Of a stretch of DNA of 60,533 bases, positions 9,401 to 16,425 are shown piece by piece. The translations under genes and the position numbers were made by a program. Below the pieces are notes generated by a model. The model searched no databases, had not been told where the DNA came from, and was given only the letters and a program-made list of their open reading frames with translations. This DNA comes from an uncultured Collinsella sp. (lineage in GTDB: Bacteria; Actinomycetota; Coriobacteriia; Coriobacteriales; Coriobacteriaceae). The stretch lies in assembly GCA_900545745.1 (NCBI GenBank), contig URAD01000009.1, positions 1 to 60,533 on the forward strand. Direction: 5' to 3'. The number at the start of each line of letters is the position of its first letter. Positions within the stretch are counted from its first letter, which is position 1.

Positions 9401-9687
9401 GAAAGCGTAGTCAAAAAGTCCGATTTCCCGTCATCGATTGCTTGGACCGTCTTATCCGTCCAAATTCGGCCGACGTTTTGCGTCGTGACCTTGCCGCCGT
9501 CATAGCCGCCCGCCCAGAACTTCCAATGGTTGCTGGTGTCGTGGTCGACTATCTTTGTCGCTTCCGGTCCGTCCATTCCTGTGCTGGACCTGGCGTTGGC
9601 CTCGGGCAGCATGGCAAATGCTGCAGCCGGCAATACCAGCACTACGGCCAGTATCACCGCCAAGAGACCCCTCGTGTACTTACTCAT
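3415..9687 (-). CDS. giant vWA and isopeptide-repeat surface adhesin/pilin-like protein (anchor lost by frameshift)
   Basis: Secreted surface protein of 2090 residues. A signal peptide covers about residues 1-35 (hydrophobic core LLAVILAVVLVLPAAAFA). A von Willebrand A domain begins near 112 with the MIDAS motif DASGS at 119-123, as in Gram-positive pilus tip adhesins. From about residue 700 on there are about eleven Cna-B/FctA-type domains (streptococcal pilin isopeptide-linker family). Six of them form near-identical tandem copies with the spacer SSVTDQITATK and a period of about 350 bp (about 5090-7260). An acidic Glu/Asp/Ala linker near the C-terminus precedes a sudden shift to RARTPLLTR and stop. 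Domain logic continues at 2369-3418 in another frame. RBS GGGAGACGCG precedes ATG. Likely function is adhesion to host or mucin; this is inferred from the family. Confidence 0.88.
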   Translation of the reverse strand: MSKYTRGLLAVILAVVLVLPAAAFAMLPEANARSSTGMDGPEATKIVDHDTSNHWKFWAGGYDGGKVTTQNVGRIWTDKTVQAIDDGKSDFLTTLSAMSSTSDTTSLVSKPLDIVMVLDASGSMDDPMGGKGSPKRIVALKNAANHFIDTIAEQNKNVKDASKQHQVAIVKFAGKKSDKVGNDTYRDDGNTYNYSQTMLGLTVCKDGGAKSLKNTVNLIEPAGSTRADYGMDLAKGIAGREDAQKIVVFFTDGSPTSSNGFEAEVAKDAINIAKTIKSGGATIYTIGIFNGAKPGDDPTSSRTSNENKFMHAVSSNYPDATSSVSHGFFGTEKWNVNFGNPVAGASYYKSATNAAELDQVFKDISSAITSGKGFPTKVEGKNPNGSGYITFEDELGAFMQVDSFTGAEYNGKTYGAATKSTDGNIDTYTFDGELAHLVITVDCADENNPQRGDIVTVKVPASLIPLRRFTVDESAGTFVVDSTDAISPIRVAYASSVKAIARKNLFTPNNVPGLQDYINEHKDADSNTVSFCANKWTGDDAGDTVASFEPAATNSYYYFQKLTPVYTDAACTKLATEKPSGSKTYWYKDEFMAQNSSGAPYDDSVSIPVKGSELENFEGALVKDGDHWSIKAGTARLAFINQLHTTKERVGGNPTDTARDVINPQWNNTKVVSGATKVNVYLGNNGKISFTLNTTPTTLTTADFGLTKVLEGRDWTDEDKFEFGLTSEDNAPMPRSTTAFATKGHADISFGEIAYDKPGTYVYKVSEKHAGTTVDGIAYSKNVAEFTVTVTPNAKGKLEASVKKTSGEVEFKNTYTANPAESSVTDQITVTKVLTGHKLQDNEFSFELVEGEGEDASVVETVKNDANGNVAFSAIKYTEIGQHIYTLREVKGNAGGIAYDKTVYTVVTTIADNGKGQLVATHKLKGAEDVKKIEFKNSYTVTPKSSSVTDQITATKSLTGRKLAAGEFSFELVEGDKVVATGTNDASGNITMGTVKYDKAGTHTYTLREVNGGTTSKGIAYDGKTYTIVTTITDEGDGTLKAEHVLKDAKAAEFKNSYNLTPTESSVTDQVKATKFLTGRALAAGEFSFELVEGDKVVATGKNAADGTVVMDKITYDKPGKHTYTLREVRGNVGGITYDAATYTIETVVKDNGDGTLGVEHKLKGADEAKFTNSYEPGSKSSSVTDQITAIKSLDGRDLKAGEFRFELVEGNNVVATGTNNADGKIVMDSVTYTAAGEHTYMLRETKAGATENGITYSTSEYTIVTIVKDNGDGALSVEHKLQNADEAIFENTYTVAPKSSSVTDQITATKFLTGRDLKEGEFSFELVEGNDVVATGKNDARGKITMSPIEYTAAGKHTYTLREVPGDAGNGITYDGKTYTIETTVTDNGKGELVVKHELNGADEAKFNNSYKPNPGEFSVTDQVTATKFLTGRDLKDGEFSFELVEGEGEDAKVVATGTNNAEGNITMNAVKYTEAGKHTYTLREVNGGTTSKGITYGDAKYTIETTITDKGDGTLKAEHVLKDATAATFKNTYSVTPLDAELDFDLSKAIDGRDWTDSDEFSFTITAAEGTPLPDPATVTVNKHDAKDGIAAVKFGKIRYTAAGTYTYEIRENAGNAAGMAYDGHVATAEVTVTEDGEGKLTANVTKKENGRFTNTYRTELNYTAAGGLKLSKSLSGRPMTEGQFTFTVTPADEASANALGLLPGANNFKSPATAEATVGLIDILAGHEVKFTQADAGKTFTYTVAEKNDGKPGYTYDDAVRTVTIAVADDGAGTLTATTTVSGGPEGTHTTVHKSGENKVESALVPFHNSYSATTNTPGGTAAQVVATKTLTGRPMADGEFWFGIAYQGELVGYENLKPNIGGHVSFDALHYDTEMLANLEAAGLAYRTDKDGKLAWTINYTAYEDLFGLPNGVSATTWSFGFKVIVVDNGDGTLTATVDYGGVEPLFENVYGAEAVDAALTGIKKLQAAEGLTPADITGKFTFTVTADESGAPMPERTTATNDAAGNVDFGKIHFTLEDLNRALGVTDDATDKAEADEAEEAEADEAEADEAEAEEADTDANADEPSDEPEPAAPPLRARTPLLTR

Positions 9688-9788
9688 CGCGTCTCCCTTC
9701 TCGCAGGCTCAGACCTTGCATCAGCCTAAAGTTACGGAATGAGACACAATTTGAGCAGGTGACACACGTTCCAGATTCGGTTTTGGGC

Positions 9789-9806
9789 GTGAGACAAATG
9801 TCTCAC
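9789..9806. promoter_or_regulatory. palindrome upstream of the surface protein gene
   Basis: GTGAGACA-AA-TGTCTCAC is a perfect 8-bp inverted repeat about 100 nt upstream of the surface protein start. TGAGACA also occurs at about 9739 and 9813 as single half sites. The arrangement resembles an operator cluster for this gene, but the regulator is unknown and hairpin formation is an alternative. Confidence 0.4.
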
Positions 9807-9864
9807 CAAAGTTGAGACACGGCGTTTTCGCAGGAAAATAGGTGCGACTCAGAGCCATCGGGCC

Positions 9865-9890
9865 AAAATGATCCGTTTTCCTCCGTCCCC
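9865..9890. repeat. short dispersed repeat, second copy
   Basis: Near-exact copy of the segment at 2030-2056 (ATGATCCGTTTTCCTCCGTC), again to the left of a long palindromic element. Together with that element it may form one composite repeat unit. Confidence 0.6.
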
Positions 9891-9926
9891 GGGGGCTCAA
9901 GGGCTGTCACCGATATGGCGCCATTT

Positions 9927-10079
9927 CAAAACTATGCCGGATTACGGGGCTAAAGTCGGGGCCCTCATCCATACCCTCATTTTTTGAAAAACGGCAGGCT
10001 ATCTACCTGCGGTTTTGTTTTTGCGATTTCGGTATGGTCGGAGGTTCGCTATCCAGCTCCGTAAACCGGCATAGTTTTG
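9927..10079. repeat. long palindromic element, copy 3
   Basis: Arms 9927-9947 and 10059-10079 (CAAAACTATGCCGG-type) pair with one mismatch. The core TCTACCTGCGGTTTTG is the same as in the copies at 1832-1985 and 2077-2238, and its length (153 nt) equals copy 1 within one base. It sits between the 5' end of the surface protein gene and the 3' end of the Ech operon. The rest of 9690-10153 holds no convincing gene. Confidence 0.8.
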
Positions 10080-10153
10080 TTCGTGGCGGCCCAACCGCGC
10101 GTTCACGCGCGGGGCCGGTGGGGCATTTTTGCCCCACCGGCCCCATCCAAACG

Positions 10154-10495
10154 CTACTCCGGCTTGGTTTCTACCGTGGGAGTCTTGTCCGCCGCAACCG
10201 GAGTGCGGGCGGTGTCCATGCTCAGGCAGTGTTTAGGACAGCTTTCGATGCACTCGCCGCACACCACACAGGCATACGGGTCGATCGACCACGTTCCGCC
10301 CTTGCGATCGACCGCGAGTGCGCCCGCCGGGCAGCGGCGCGCGCACATGCCACAGCAGATGCACACGTTCATGTCGTTAACGATATGCCCGCGCAGGCGC
10401 TCGGGTGCCGCGAGCTTCTCCTGCGGATAGCACACCGTTACCGGCTGCTTGACCATAGAGCCCAAGGCCGTCTTGGCAAATGTCAGTAAACTCAT
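10154..10495 (-). CDS. Ech-type hydrogenase ferredoxin subunit (EchF/HycF-like)
   Basis: Polyferredoxin subunit that passes electrons between soluble ferredoxin and the small hydrogenase subunit on the cytoplasmic face of the membrane. It shows two [4Fe-4S] motifs, CICCGMCARRCP and CVVCGECIESCP, in 113 residues. A Pro/Thr-rich tail follows. It is the last gene of the five-gene operon, 7 nt after the large subunit stop. The order EchA/B-C-D-E-F matches archaeal and clostridial Ech clusters. A homologous role in HycF/NuoI complexes is known; exact electron partner is inferred. Confidence 0.88.
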   Translation of the reverse strand: MSLLTFAKTALGSMVKQPVTVCYPQEKLAAPERLRGHIVNDMNVCICCGMCARRCPAGALAVDRKGGTWSIDPYACVVCGECIESCPKHCLSMDTARTPVAADKTPTVETKPE

Positions 10496-10502
10496 GCCGC
10501 GC

Positions 10503-11591
10503 CTACCTTTCCGTGCAGCTAATGCAGGGGTCGATGGTCAGGATAATCATGGGCACGTTGGCAAGGAGCACGCCCTGCAGCGCATGCGTCAGACCCGCCA
10601 GGTTCTGCGACGTCGGCGTGCGCACGCGGAAACGGTCCAGGTTCTTGGTGCCGTTACCGCGCACATAGTAATATGCCTCGCCGCGCGGCTGTTCAATCAC
10701 AACCTCGCCGCGCGCGCCGTCGGCCGGCGTAAGCTTGGTGCGCCCGCCGATACCGTCGTGCGGAATCTTGCCGACAAGCTCCTTGATAATGTCCATGGCC
10801 TGCGTAACCTCGGCACAACGCACCTGGCAGCGGGCATAACAGTCGCCATCGGTGGCAACAATCGGCCCAAACGCAGCCAAGTCCGCATAGGCACCGTCGT
10901 CAAACATGCGCACGTCGTAATCCACGCCCGATGCGCGCCCAAACGGACCGACCATCGAAAGCTCCAGCGCGTCTTTCTTGCTAATCACGCCCACGCCATG
11001 CAGGCGCTCGCCGCAGCTGTTGTCGTCCAAAAACGTATGCACCAGGGCCTCGTAGTCAGGACGCATGGCATCGAGCGTCTGGACAATGCCCGCCAGCTCG
11101 GAGTCCTCGATATCGTGCTTAAGGCCGCCGATCTCGTTAATCGACAGAATCACGCGCCCGCCGCAAGTGCTCTCAAAAATCTTGAGTATCTGCTCGCGCA
11201 GGGTCCACGACCGATAGAACAGCGCCTCAAAACCAAAGGCGTCGGCGAGCAGGCCCAGCCACAGCAGATGCGAGTGGATGCGCGAAAGCTCATGCAAAAT
11301 GGTACGGATATACTGCACGCGGCCTGGTACCTCGATGTCGAGCATGCGCTCGCAGGCGCTGGCATAGCCGCAGCTGTGGCCCACGGCGCAAATGCCGCAG
11401 ATGCGCTCGGCGATGTAGCCAAACTGGTGCATGTCACGCTTTTCGGTGAGCTTCTCGAGTCCGCGGTGCACAAAACCGATCTGCGGAATTGCCTCGATGA
11501 CGCGGTCGTCCTCGATTACCAGGTCTAGATGAAGCGGCTCGGGCAGCACCGGGTGCTGCGGGCCAAACGGAATTACGGAGCGATGTGCCAT
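10503..11591 (-). CDS. group 4 [NiFe] hydrogenase large subunit (EchE-like)
   Basis: Catalytic subunit that would reduce protons with electrons from ferredoxin, or the reverse. The four Ni-Fe ligand cysteines are visible as RICGIC near residue 65 and DPCISC at the C-terminus. At 362 residues it has the short size of Ech/NuoD-type subunits. The protein ends at DPCISCTER, so there is no C-terminal extension to be cleaved by a maturation endopeptidase. Neighbours on both sides are Ech subunits with 5-7 nt gaps. No hyp maturation genes are in the window. Confidence in the family is high; direction of the reaction in vivo is not shown by sequence. Confidence 0.92.
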   Translation of the reverse strand: MAHRSVIPFGPQHPVLPEPLHLDLVIEDDRVIEAIPQIGFVHRGLEKLTEKRDMHQFGYIAERICGICAVGHSCGYASACERMLDIEVPGRVQYIRTILHELSRIHSHLLWLGLLADAFGFEALFYRSWTLREQILKIFESTCGGRVILSINEIGGLKHDIEDSELAGIVQTLDAMRPDYEALVHTFLDDNSCGERLHGVGVISKKDALELSMVGPFGRASGVDYDVRMFDDGAYADLAAFGPIVATDGDCYARCQVRCAEVTQAMDIIKELVGKIPHDGIGGRTKLTPADGARGEVVIEQPRGEAYYYVRGNGTKNLDRFRVRTPTSQNLAGLTHALQGVLLANVPMIILTIDPCISCTER

Positions 11592-11596
11592 GGACC

Positions 11597-12295
11597 TTAC
11601 ACCTCCTTTTTCTGCTTGTCGCGGGCGGCCTTGGCGGCAAGCGCCGCACGGACCTTGGCAGCTTTCTCGGGATCCATGGCGGCGAGCTTTGCCTCCATCT
11701 CGGCAGCCTTGAGCGCGGCCTTGGCAGCGGCATCGTCATGCTGGGCATCGGAGCCGGCAGCCGCAGCGGGCTGAGCGACGGCAGCGCCCGCAGCGCCCTC
11801 CCCTGCAGCAGCCGCAGCGGCGGCCTTTTCGGCCGCGGCCTTGCGCGCCTTGGCCTCGGCGGCGGCACGGACCTTCATGGCCTTCTCGCGCGCGGCCTTC
11901 ACCTCAGGCGTGATAACGCTCATGGGCTCGGCAGTCGAAACCTGGTAGAAAAAGCCCTTAAAGTCGATCTGCATGTCGGTGATGGCAAGACCAAACAGGT
12001 CATGCGCCTCGTTCTCAAACGGGAATACCGCCGGATAATACGAGCTGATGGACGGAATCTCCTGATACTGATCAATTCCCTCAACCACCAGGTTCTCGAT
12101 CGCATAGCTGCCGTCCTGCGCAATATGCTCCTGAGCAGCACGAACGTTGATAAACGTATAGACCAAGCGATACGAGCCGTCGTCGACGTTGCGCTCGGCG
12201 TGCATTTGCACAAAGCGCGCGCCGACGCCCTTAAGCGCCTGGACATGCGGCAGGAGCCCGTCGATCCCGACGGTGGTATAGATAGCCTTTTGCAT
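11597..12295 (-). CDS. Ech-type hydrogenase 30-kDa-like subunit (EchD/NuoC) with Ala-rich tail
   Basis: Structural subunit of the peripheral arm. Residues 1-130 resemble NuoC/EchD, with YPAVFPFENEAHDLFGL as the conserved core (family pattern fpsA.W.ErE..DlfGi). About 100 residues follow that are almost only Ala, Lys, Glu and Arg and look like a charged helix or coiled coil, ending DKQKKEV; that tail is not part of the family. The start overlaps the upstream stop (TAATG), indicating coupling. The tail may be a low-complexity extension typical of high-GC genes or a real interaction element. Confidence 0.82.
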   Translation of the reverse strand: MQKAIYTTVGIDGLLPHVQALKGVGARFVQMHAERNVDDGSYRLVYTFINVRAAQEHIAQDGSYAIENLVVEGIDQYQEIPSISSYYPAVFPFENEAHDLFGLAITDMQIDFKGFFYQVSTAEPMSVITPEVKAAREKAMKVRAAAEAKARKAAAEKAAAAAAAGEGAAGAAVAQPAAAAGSDAQHDDAAAKAALKAAEMEAKLAAMDPEKAAKVRAALAAKAARDKQKKEV

Positions 12296-12849
12296 TACTC
12301 GGCCTCCTTTGCAGCGGCGGTCGCGTCGCCGGCCTCCGCAGCAGCCACAAACCCGTCCTCGCCCAGCTCAACGCCACCGTCCCAGGTTGCGGCACCGCCC
12401 ACGGTGAGCGGATCGCCGCCGGCGCGCATCACGGCCTCCTTCTGGTCCAGGATGCCGCACGCCTCCACGATGGCATCGATCACGGTCTCGGGGCGAATGG
12501 CGCACCCGGGCGCGTACACGTCCACGGGAATCGCGCGGTCCACGCCGCCGATCACGTTATAGGCATCGCGGAACACGCCGCCCGAACACGCGCAGATGCC
12601 GCAGGCCACCACGCACTTGGGCTCGAGCATCTGGTTGTAGATCTGGCGCACGACGGGCAGGTTCTGGGCATTGACCGACCCCGTCACCAAAAAGATATCC
12701 GCATGCTTAGGGTTGCCGGTGTTGACCACGCCAAAGCGCTCCGCATCGAACAGTGGCGTGAGCGAGGCCAGCACCTCGATATCGCATCCGTTGCAGCTCG
12801 AACCGTCGTAATGAATAACCCACGGCGAGCGCGACATTTTATGATCCAT
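12295..12849 (-). CDS. Ech-type hydrogenase small subunit (EchC/NuoB-like)
   Basis: Holds the proximal [4Fe-4S] cluster that feeds the NiFe site. Conserved cysteine patterns are SSCNGCDIE (about residue 18-25), CGICACSGG and APGCAIRPE, with the fold of the NuoB/PSST family. The 184-residue length includes a short Ala/Glu-rich C-terminal extension. It lies between the fused membrane subunit and EchD. The start ATG at 12849 follows a GGAGGCGGC ribosome site. Confidence 0.9.
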   Translation of the reverse strand: MDHKMSRSPWVIHYDGSSCNGCDIEVLASLTPLFDAERFGVVNTGNPKHADIFLVTGSVNAQNLPVVRQIYNQMLEPKCVVACGICACSGGVFRDAYNVIGGVDRAIPVDVYAPGCAIRPETVIDAIVEACGILDQKEAVMRAGGDPLTVGGAATWDGGVELGEDGFVAAAEAGDATAAAKEAE

Positions 12850-12861
12850 GGATGCCGCCTC

Positions 12862-15744
12862 CTAAATAAATACGTCGACGAGGATGGGCATAAGGTTGAG
12901 CAGGCCAAACACCAGCGCCACGCCCCATCCGAGCCTAAAGCAGCTGCGCCAGGTGCTGCGTGCGAAGGTGTTGTCGATCAGGACCTCGACAAAATACGTC
13001 GCGGCCATCACGACCAGGGCGACCACCCAGCTCACCGGGTTGTCCCTAACAAAGAACATGCCTACCCACATCAAAAACAGCACGGTCTCGCACCAGTGCA
13101 TAAGGGTCATCTTGGCCAGCGTGCCGCCGCTCATCTCGGTGGCGACGCCCTGGACAATCTCCTGATGCGCGTGATGTGAGTACGAAAGGTCAAACGGCGA
13201 CTTGCGCAGCTTGATGGTGAGTACCGCAAGCAGCGCCAGGAAAATGGGCGCACTGTACACGATGATGGGCGCCGACTGCCCGGTCACAGCAATGGAATCG
13301 AAGCTGTCGGTGGCGAGATACAGGCCCACGCTCATCAGCAGAACGGCGGGCTCGTAACTCATGACCTGCAGCAACTCACGATCGGCGCCGACCTGGGCAA
13401 ACGGGCTTTGCGTCGAGGCGGACGCCAACACCACAAAGATCGCGGCGAGGGTAACCATAAACGCGCACAGCAGCGTGTTGGAGCCCGACACAAAGATGCC
13501 GCCGCCCACCACGGTAAAGATGAGCGCACACGCCATATAGGTATCGTCCATGGTGTTTACGCTGGCAGGGGCTTTGCGCAGCAGCTTGGCAACGTCGTAG
13601 AAGGGCTGCAGCAGACGCGGACCCACACGGCCCTGCATGCGGGCCGATAGTTTGCGGTCAACGCCGTCGATCAGGCCGCCCACAAGCGGTGCCAGCAAGG
13701 CAAACGCCACGGTACCAATAAAAATGCCCACGACGCCCGAGCCCTCGAAATACTTACCGCGCAGCACCGAGGGCGCGCTCATGGCAAGCCGCTCGGGCCC
13801 AATCCACGCGCAGCACAGCAGCGCAAACAAGATAATGCTGCAGCACACCACGCTACCCGCGGGGCCAATACGCTTCTCGCCAAGGGCGTCCTCCGAGTAC
13901 CAATTTCGCTTTTCGGCCTTCACCTCGTGTCCCATCGAGCCGCGGAAATGGCGGTAATTGTCGGTTCCCACACCCGAAAGATATACGTTTACGTGCGGTT
14001 TGTTGCTCACGCGGAATGAAGTCAGCAGCACCACGGCGATAAACGCCACGATAACCACCATCAGATACATGGCGTCCTTGCCAATAACGTACGGCACGCG
14101 GCCAAACACCATGGCCAAGTAAGGCGACACCAGGCCGCTCGAGATAACCGGGAAGGCCACGCAGCACAGAATCAGGAGCGCGGCGATGGTGTTGAGGGCC
14201 ATCCATTCGGTCTTGTGGACATTGACCTCAACGTTTTGAGCCGTGGGGTCGACGCCCGAAAGCTTGGCAAGCCACTTGCCCCAGAAGTAAAACGTCGCGG
14301 CCGAGCCAAAGGCAAGCACCATGATCATGAGCACGTTGCCGGTCTGCGCAAACGCCACCAGGGCGCCCCACTTGGACACGAGCATGCCAAACGGCGCCAC
14401 AAACATGCCCATGATGCCCAGCATCATCAGCCGCGTCAGGTGCGGCATGCGGCTGAACATACCGTCCATGTCCTCGATATTGCGGCTGCCGATATGATGC
14501 TCGGCCGTGCCCACGCACAGGAACAGCAGCGACTTGGCCACCGTGTGGAACAGGATCAGGAAGATGGCCGCCCACACGGCCTCGGGCGCGCCGACACCCA
14601 AGCAGGCACTGATGAGGCCCAGGTTGGAAATGGTGGAGTACGCGAGCACGCGTTTGGCGTTGCTCTGCGAGATGGCCATGAGGGCAGCGAGCAAAAACGT
14701 GATGGCACCCACACTCGTGACCATAAAGCCAGTCACGGGATAGATGGCATAGAGCGGGCTGAGCTTGACCATCAGGAACACGCCGGCCTTGACCATGGTG
14801 GACGAGTGCAGCAGGGCGCTCGTGGGCGTGGGGGCAACCATGGCACCCAACAGCCAAGTGTGGAACGGCATCTGTGCGGCCTTGGTGAGTGCGGCGAGCG
14901 ACAGCAGGATGACCGGCATCACCAGCAGCGCGGATTGCGCGGTTCCGGCGCCGGAAAGCTCGATCATGCCCGAGATGGTCAGCGGCATGCCGTTAACGTG
15001 CAGATACATGAGTCCGATCAAAAACGCGATACCGCCCAGCATGTTGAGAATGATCTGGGTGAAGGCGTTTTTGATGGCCTCGGGCGTGCGCGTGTAGCCA
15101 ATCATAAGGAACGAGCACACGGTGGTGATTTCCCAGCCGCAGAACAGCCACTCAAGGTTGTCGCTCGTCACGATGACGAACATGGCCGAGAGGAACAGGA
15201 ACATAAGCGCCAGGAACTGCGGGCGACGGTCGGGCGCGGTCTGCCCGCGCAGCGCGGCCTCGTGCTCGTCATGGGCCTGGAAGTCCTTCATGTAACCCAG
15301 GGCATACACGCAGATTAGACTGCCGACGATACCGACGGCGAGGACCATGATCACGCTCATGTAGTCCAGGTAGAGCGGCGTCGCCGTGACGGCTTCGGCC
15401 GCGGGCAGCGTCATGGCTGCAAAGGCGAGCGAGCCCACCAGCTGGACGATGCCGAGCACCGTGGTGAGCGCGTTCCTATATTTGTACGCGTTGTACAGGA
15501 TGACGGCGCACAGGATGACATCGATGACGGAGCTGATGATCGAGAGCACGTACGAAGTGCCGGGGGCGACCTCAAAGCTCTGCGAACCCGTGCCAAAAAA
15601 CATGACGGCGACTACAACTGTCACCGCCATAATAATGCCGGAACCTATGAGCCCCACCGCATCGCGGGCGCGGTCACCGCGCACGAGCAGCATGCCCAGC
15701 GCCGGTACCAGCGGAAACAGGGTAAGGAAATACAGTAGCGTCAT
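12862..15744 (-). CDS. fused Ech membrane subunit: antiporter-like (EchA/NuoL) plus NuoH-like (EchB)
   Basis: Integral membrane, ion-translocating subunit of the hydrogenase, 960 residues. Residues about 1-600 are a proton_antipo_M (NuoL/MrpA/HyfB) module with many membrane helices; the segment AQMPFHTWLLGAMVAPTPTS is a hallmark. After a soluble loop, residues about 665-960 are a NuoH/HycD/EchB module with ARMQGRVGPRLLQPFYDVAKL, AFAQVGADRELLQ-type and SPFDLSYSHHAHQEI motifs. These two are separate genes in usual Ech clusters; here one reading frame runs through both without a stop. It is the first gene of the operon; GGGGGAG precedes the ATG. The fused product fixes 1:1 stoichiometry of the two membrane modules. 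Confidence 0.88.
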   Translation of the reverse strand: MTLLYFLTLFPLVPALGMLLVRGDRARDAVGLIGSGIIMAVTVVVAVMFFGTGSQSFEVAPGTSYVLSIISSVIDVILCAVILYNAYKYRNALTTVLGIVQLVGSLAFAAMTLPAAEAVTATPLYLDYMSVIMVLAVGIVGSLICVYALGYMKDFQAHDEHEAALRGQTAPDRRPQFLALMFLFLSAMFVIVTSDNLEWLFCGWEITTVCSFLMIGYTRTPEAIKNAFTQIILNMLGGIAFLIGLMYLHVNGMPLTISGMIELSGAGTAQSALLVMPVILLSLAALTKAAQMPFHTWLLGAMVAPTPTSALLHSSTMVKAGVFLMVKLSPLYAIYPVTGFMVTSVGAITFLLAALMAISQSNAKRVLAYSTISNLGLISACLGVGAPEAVWAAIFLILFHTVAKSLLFLCVGTAEHHIGSRNIEDMDGMFSRMPHLTRLMMLGIMGMFVAPFGMLVSKWGALVAFAQTGNVLMIMVLAFGSAATFYFWGKWLAKLSGVDPTAQNVEVNVHKTEWMALNTIAALLILCCVAFPVISSGLVSPYLAMVFGRVPYVIGKDAMYLMVVIVAFIAVVLLTSFRVSNKPHVNVYLSGVGTDNYRHFRGSMGHEVKAEKRNWYSEDALGEKRIGPAGSVVCCSIILFALLCCAWIGPERLAMSAPSVLRGKYFEGSGVVGIFIGTVAFALLAPLVGGLIDGVDRKLSARMQGRVGPRLLQPFYDVAKLLRKAPASVNTMDDTYMACALIFTVVGGGIFVSGSNTLLCAFMVTLAAIFVVLASASTQSPFAQVGADRELLQVMSYEPAVLLMSVGLYLATDSFDSIAVTGQSAPIIVYSAPIFLALLAVLTIKLRKSPFDLSYSHHAHQEIVQGVATEMSGGTLAKMTLMHWCETVLFLMWVGMFFVRDNPVSWVVALVVMAATYFVEVLIDNTFARSTWRSCFRLGWGVALVFGLLNLMPILVDVFI

Positions 15745-15993
15745 ACCATCACTCCCCCATGCAAAAACGCTGCAATTGTTTAACGTTATAGCTCAATTGA
15801 GGAGCAGCGGCGGCAGGTTTTCGGTCAACTGGGGAGTTTTAGGCGTACGGGGTAAGGGCACGTCCGCTTTGGAGCAGCGGGGCGACGCTCCCCTATCGCA
15901 GCGACAGGCGCGCGGGCCACTGCGCGCAGTTTATTGGCCACTTTGGAGGATGTCCCGACAGGCTCGCGCCGGTCCAAAAAGTTGGCGCGGCAA

Positions 15994-16017
15994 GAAAAAT
16001 GCGCCCCTGTGGGCGCA
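15994..16017 (-). terminator. rho-independent terminator of the HTH gene
   Basis: TGCGCCC-loop-GGGCGCA 7-bp stem followed on the minus strand by TTTTT, 12 nt after the stop of the HTH gene. The 250 nt between it and the Ech start contain the Ech promoter region but no other recognisable feature. Confidence 0.75.
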
Positions 16018-16029
16018 CCATCCCGTTTG

Positions 16030-16425
16030 CTATTCCGCCTTTTTAACGCGTGGCTTGCGGCCGCGCGGCTTATCGACCAGTGCGGACTCACCGCTCTCGC
16101 GGTACTGACGGCACCAAGCCTTGACCGAAGACTCGCTGGGAATCTTGTGCTTGATCATGGCCTCGCGAACCGTCAAGCCGTTTTCCAGACGGTCCTTAAC
16201 CACAGCGAGCTTTACGTCGTACGAATAGGTGTGATGATGCGAACCGGCATTGAGAACGGCGTCGGCACCGCCCACGGCATACGCGCGGGCCCACTGACGA
16301 GCCGTGGCCTGGGGAATGCCAAGCTCCGCGGCGAGGGCGCGATGGCCGACCCCCTCTTGGAGGATCTCGACGGCGCGCTGCCTAACCTCGGGCGCATGCG
16401 TGCGAGTCCTAGTTGCTTCCGACAT
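16030..16425 (-). CDS. orphan IS3/IS150 OrfA-like helix-turn-helix protein
   Basis: DNA-binding protein of about 131 residues with two HTH_28-like units, RQRAVEILQEGVGHRALAAE and a second around AVVKDRLENGLTVREAMIKH, as in OrfA (InsJ) of IS150-type elements. In such elements OrfB, the integrase, follows in another frame after an A-rich slip site. Here the 3' end does read GTTAAAAAGGCG, but a terminator follows within 12 nt and no OrfB or terminal inverted repeats are present. It is therefore either an IS remnant or a domesticated regulator. A GTG at 16434 is an alternative start. Confidence 0.7.
   Translation of the reverse strand: MSEATRTRTHAPEVRQRAVEILQEGVGHRALAAELGIPQATARQWARAYAVGGADAVLNAGSHHHTYSYDVKLAVVKDRLENGLTVREAMIKHKIPSESSVKAWCRQYRESGESALVDKPRGRKPRVKKAE

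Noticed and set aside
14215..15318. His/Gly-rich open frame on the plus strand
   Set aside because: Antisense to the fused Ech membrane subunit, whose transmembrane codons produce the odd composition.
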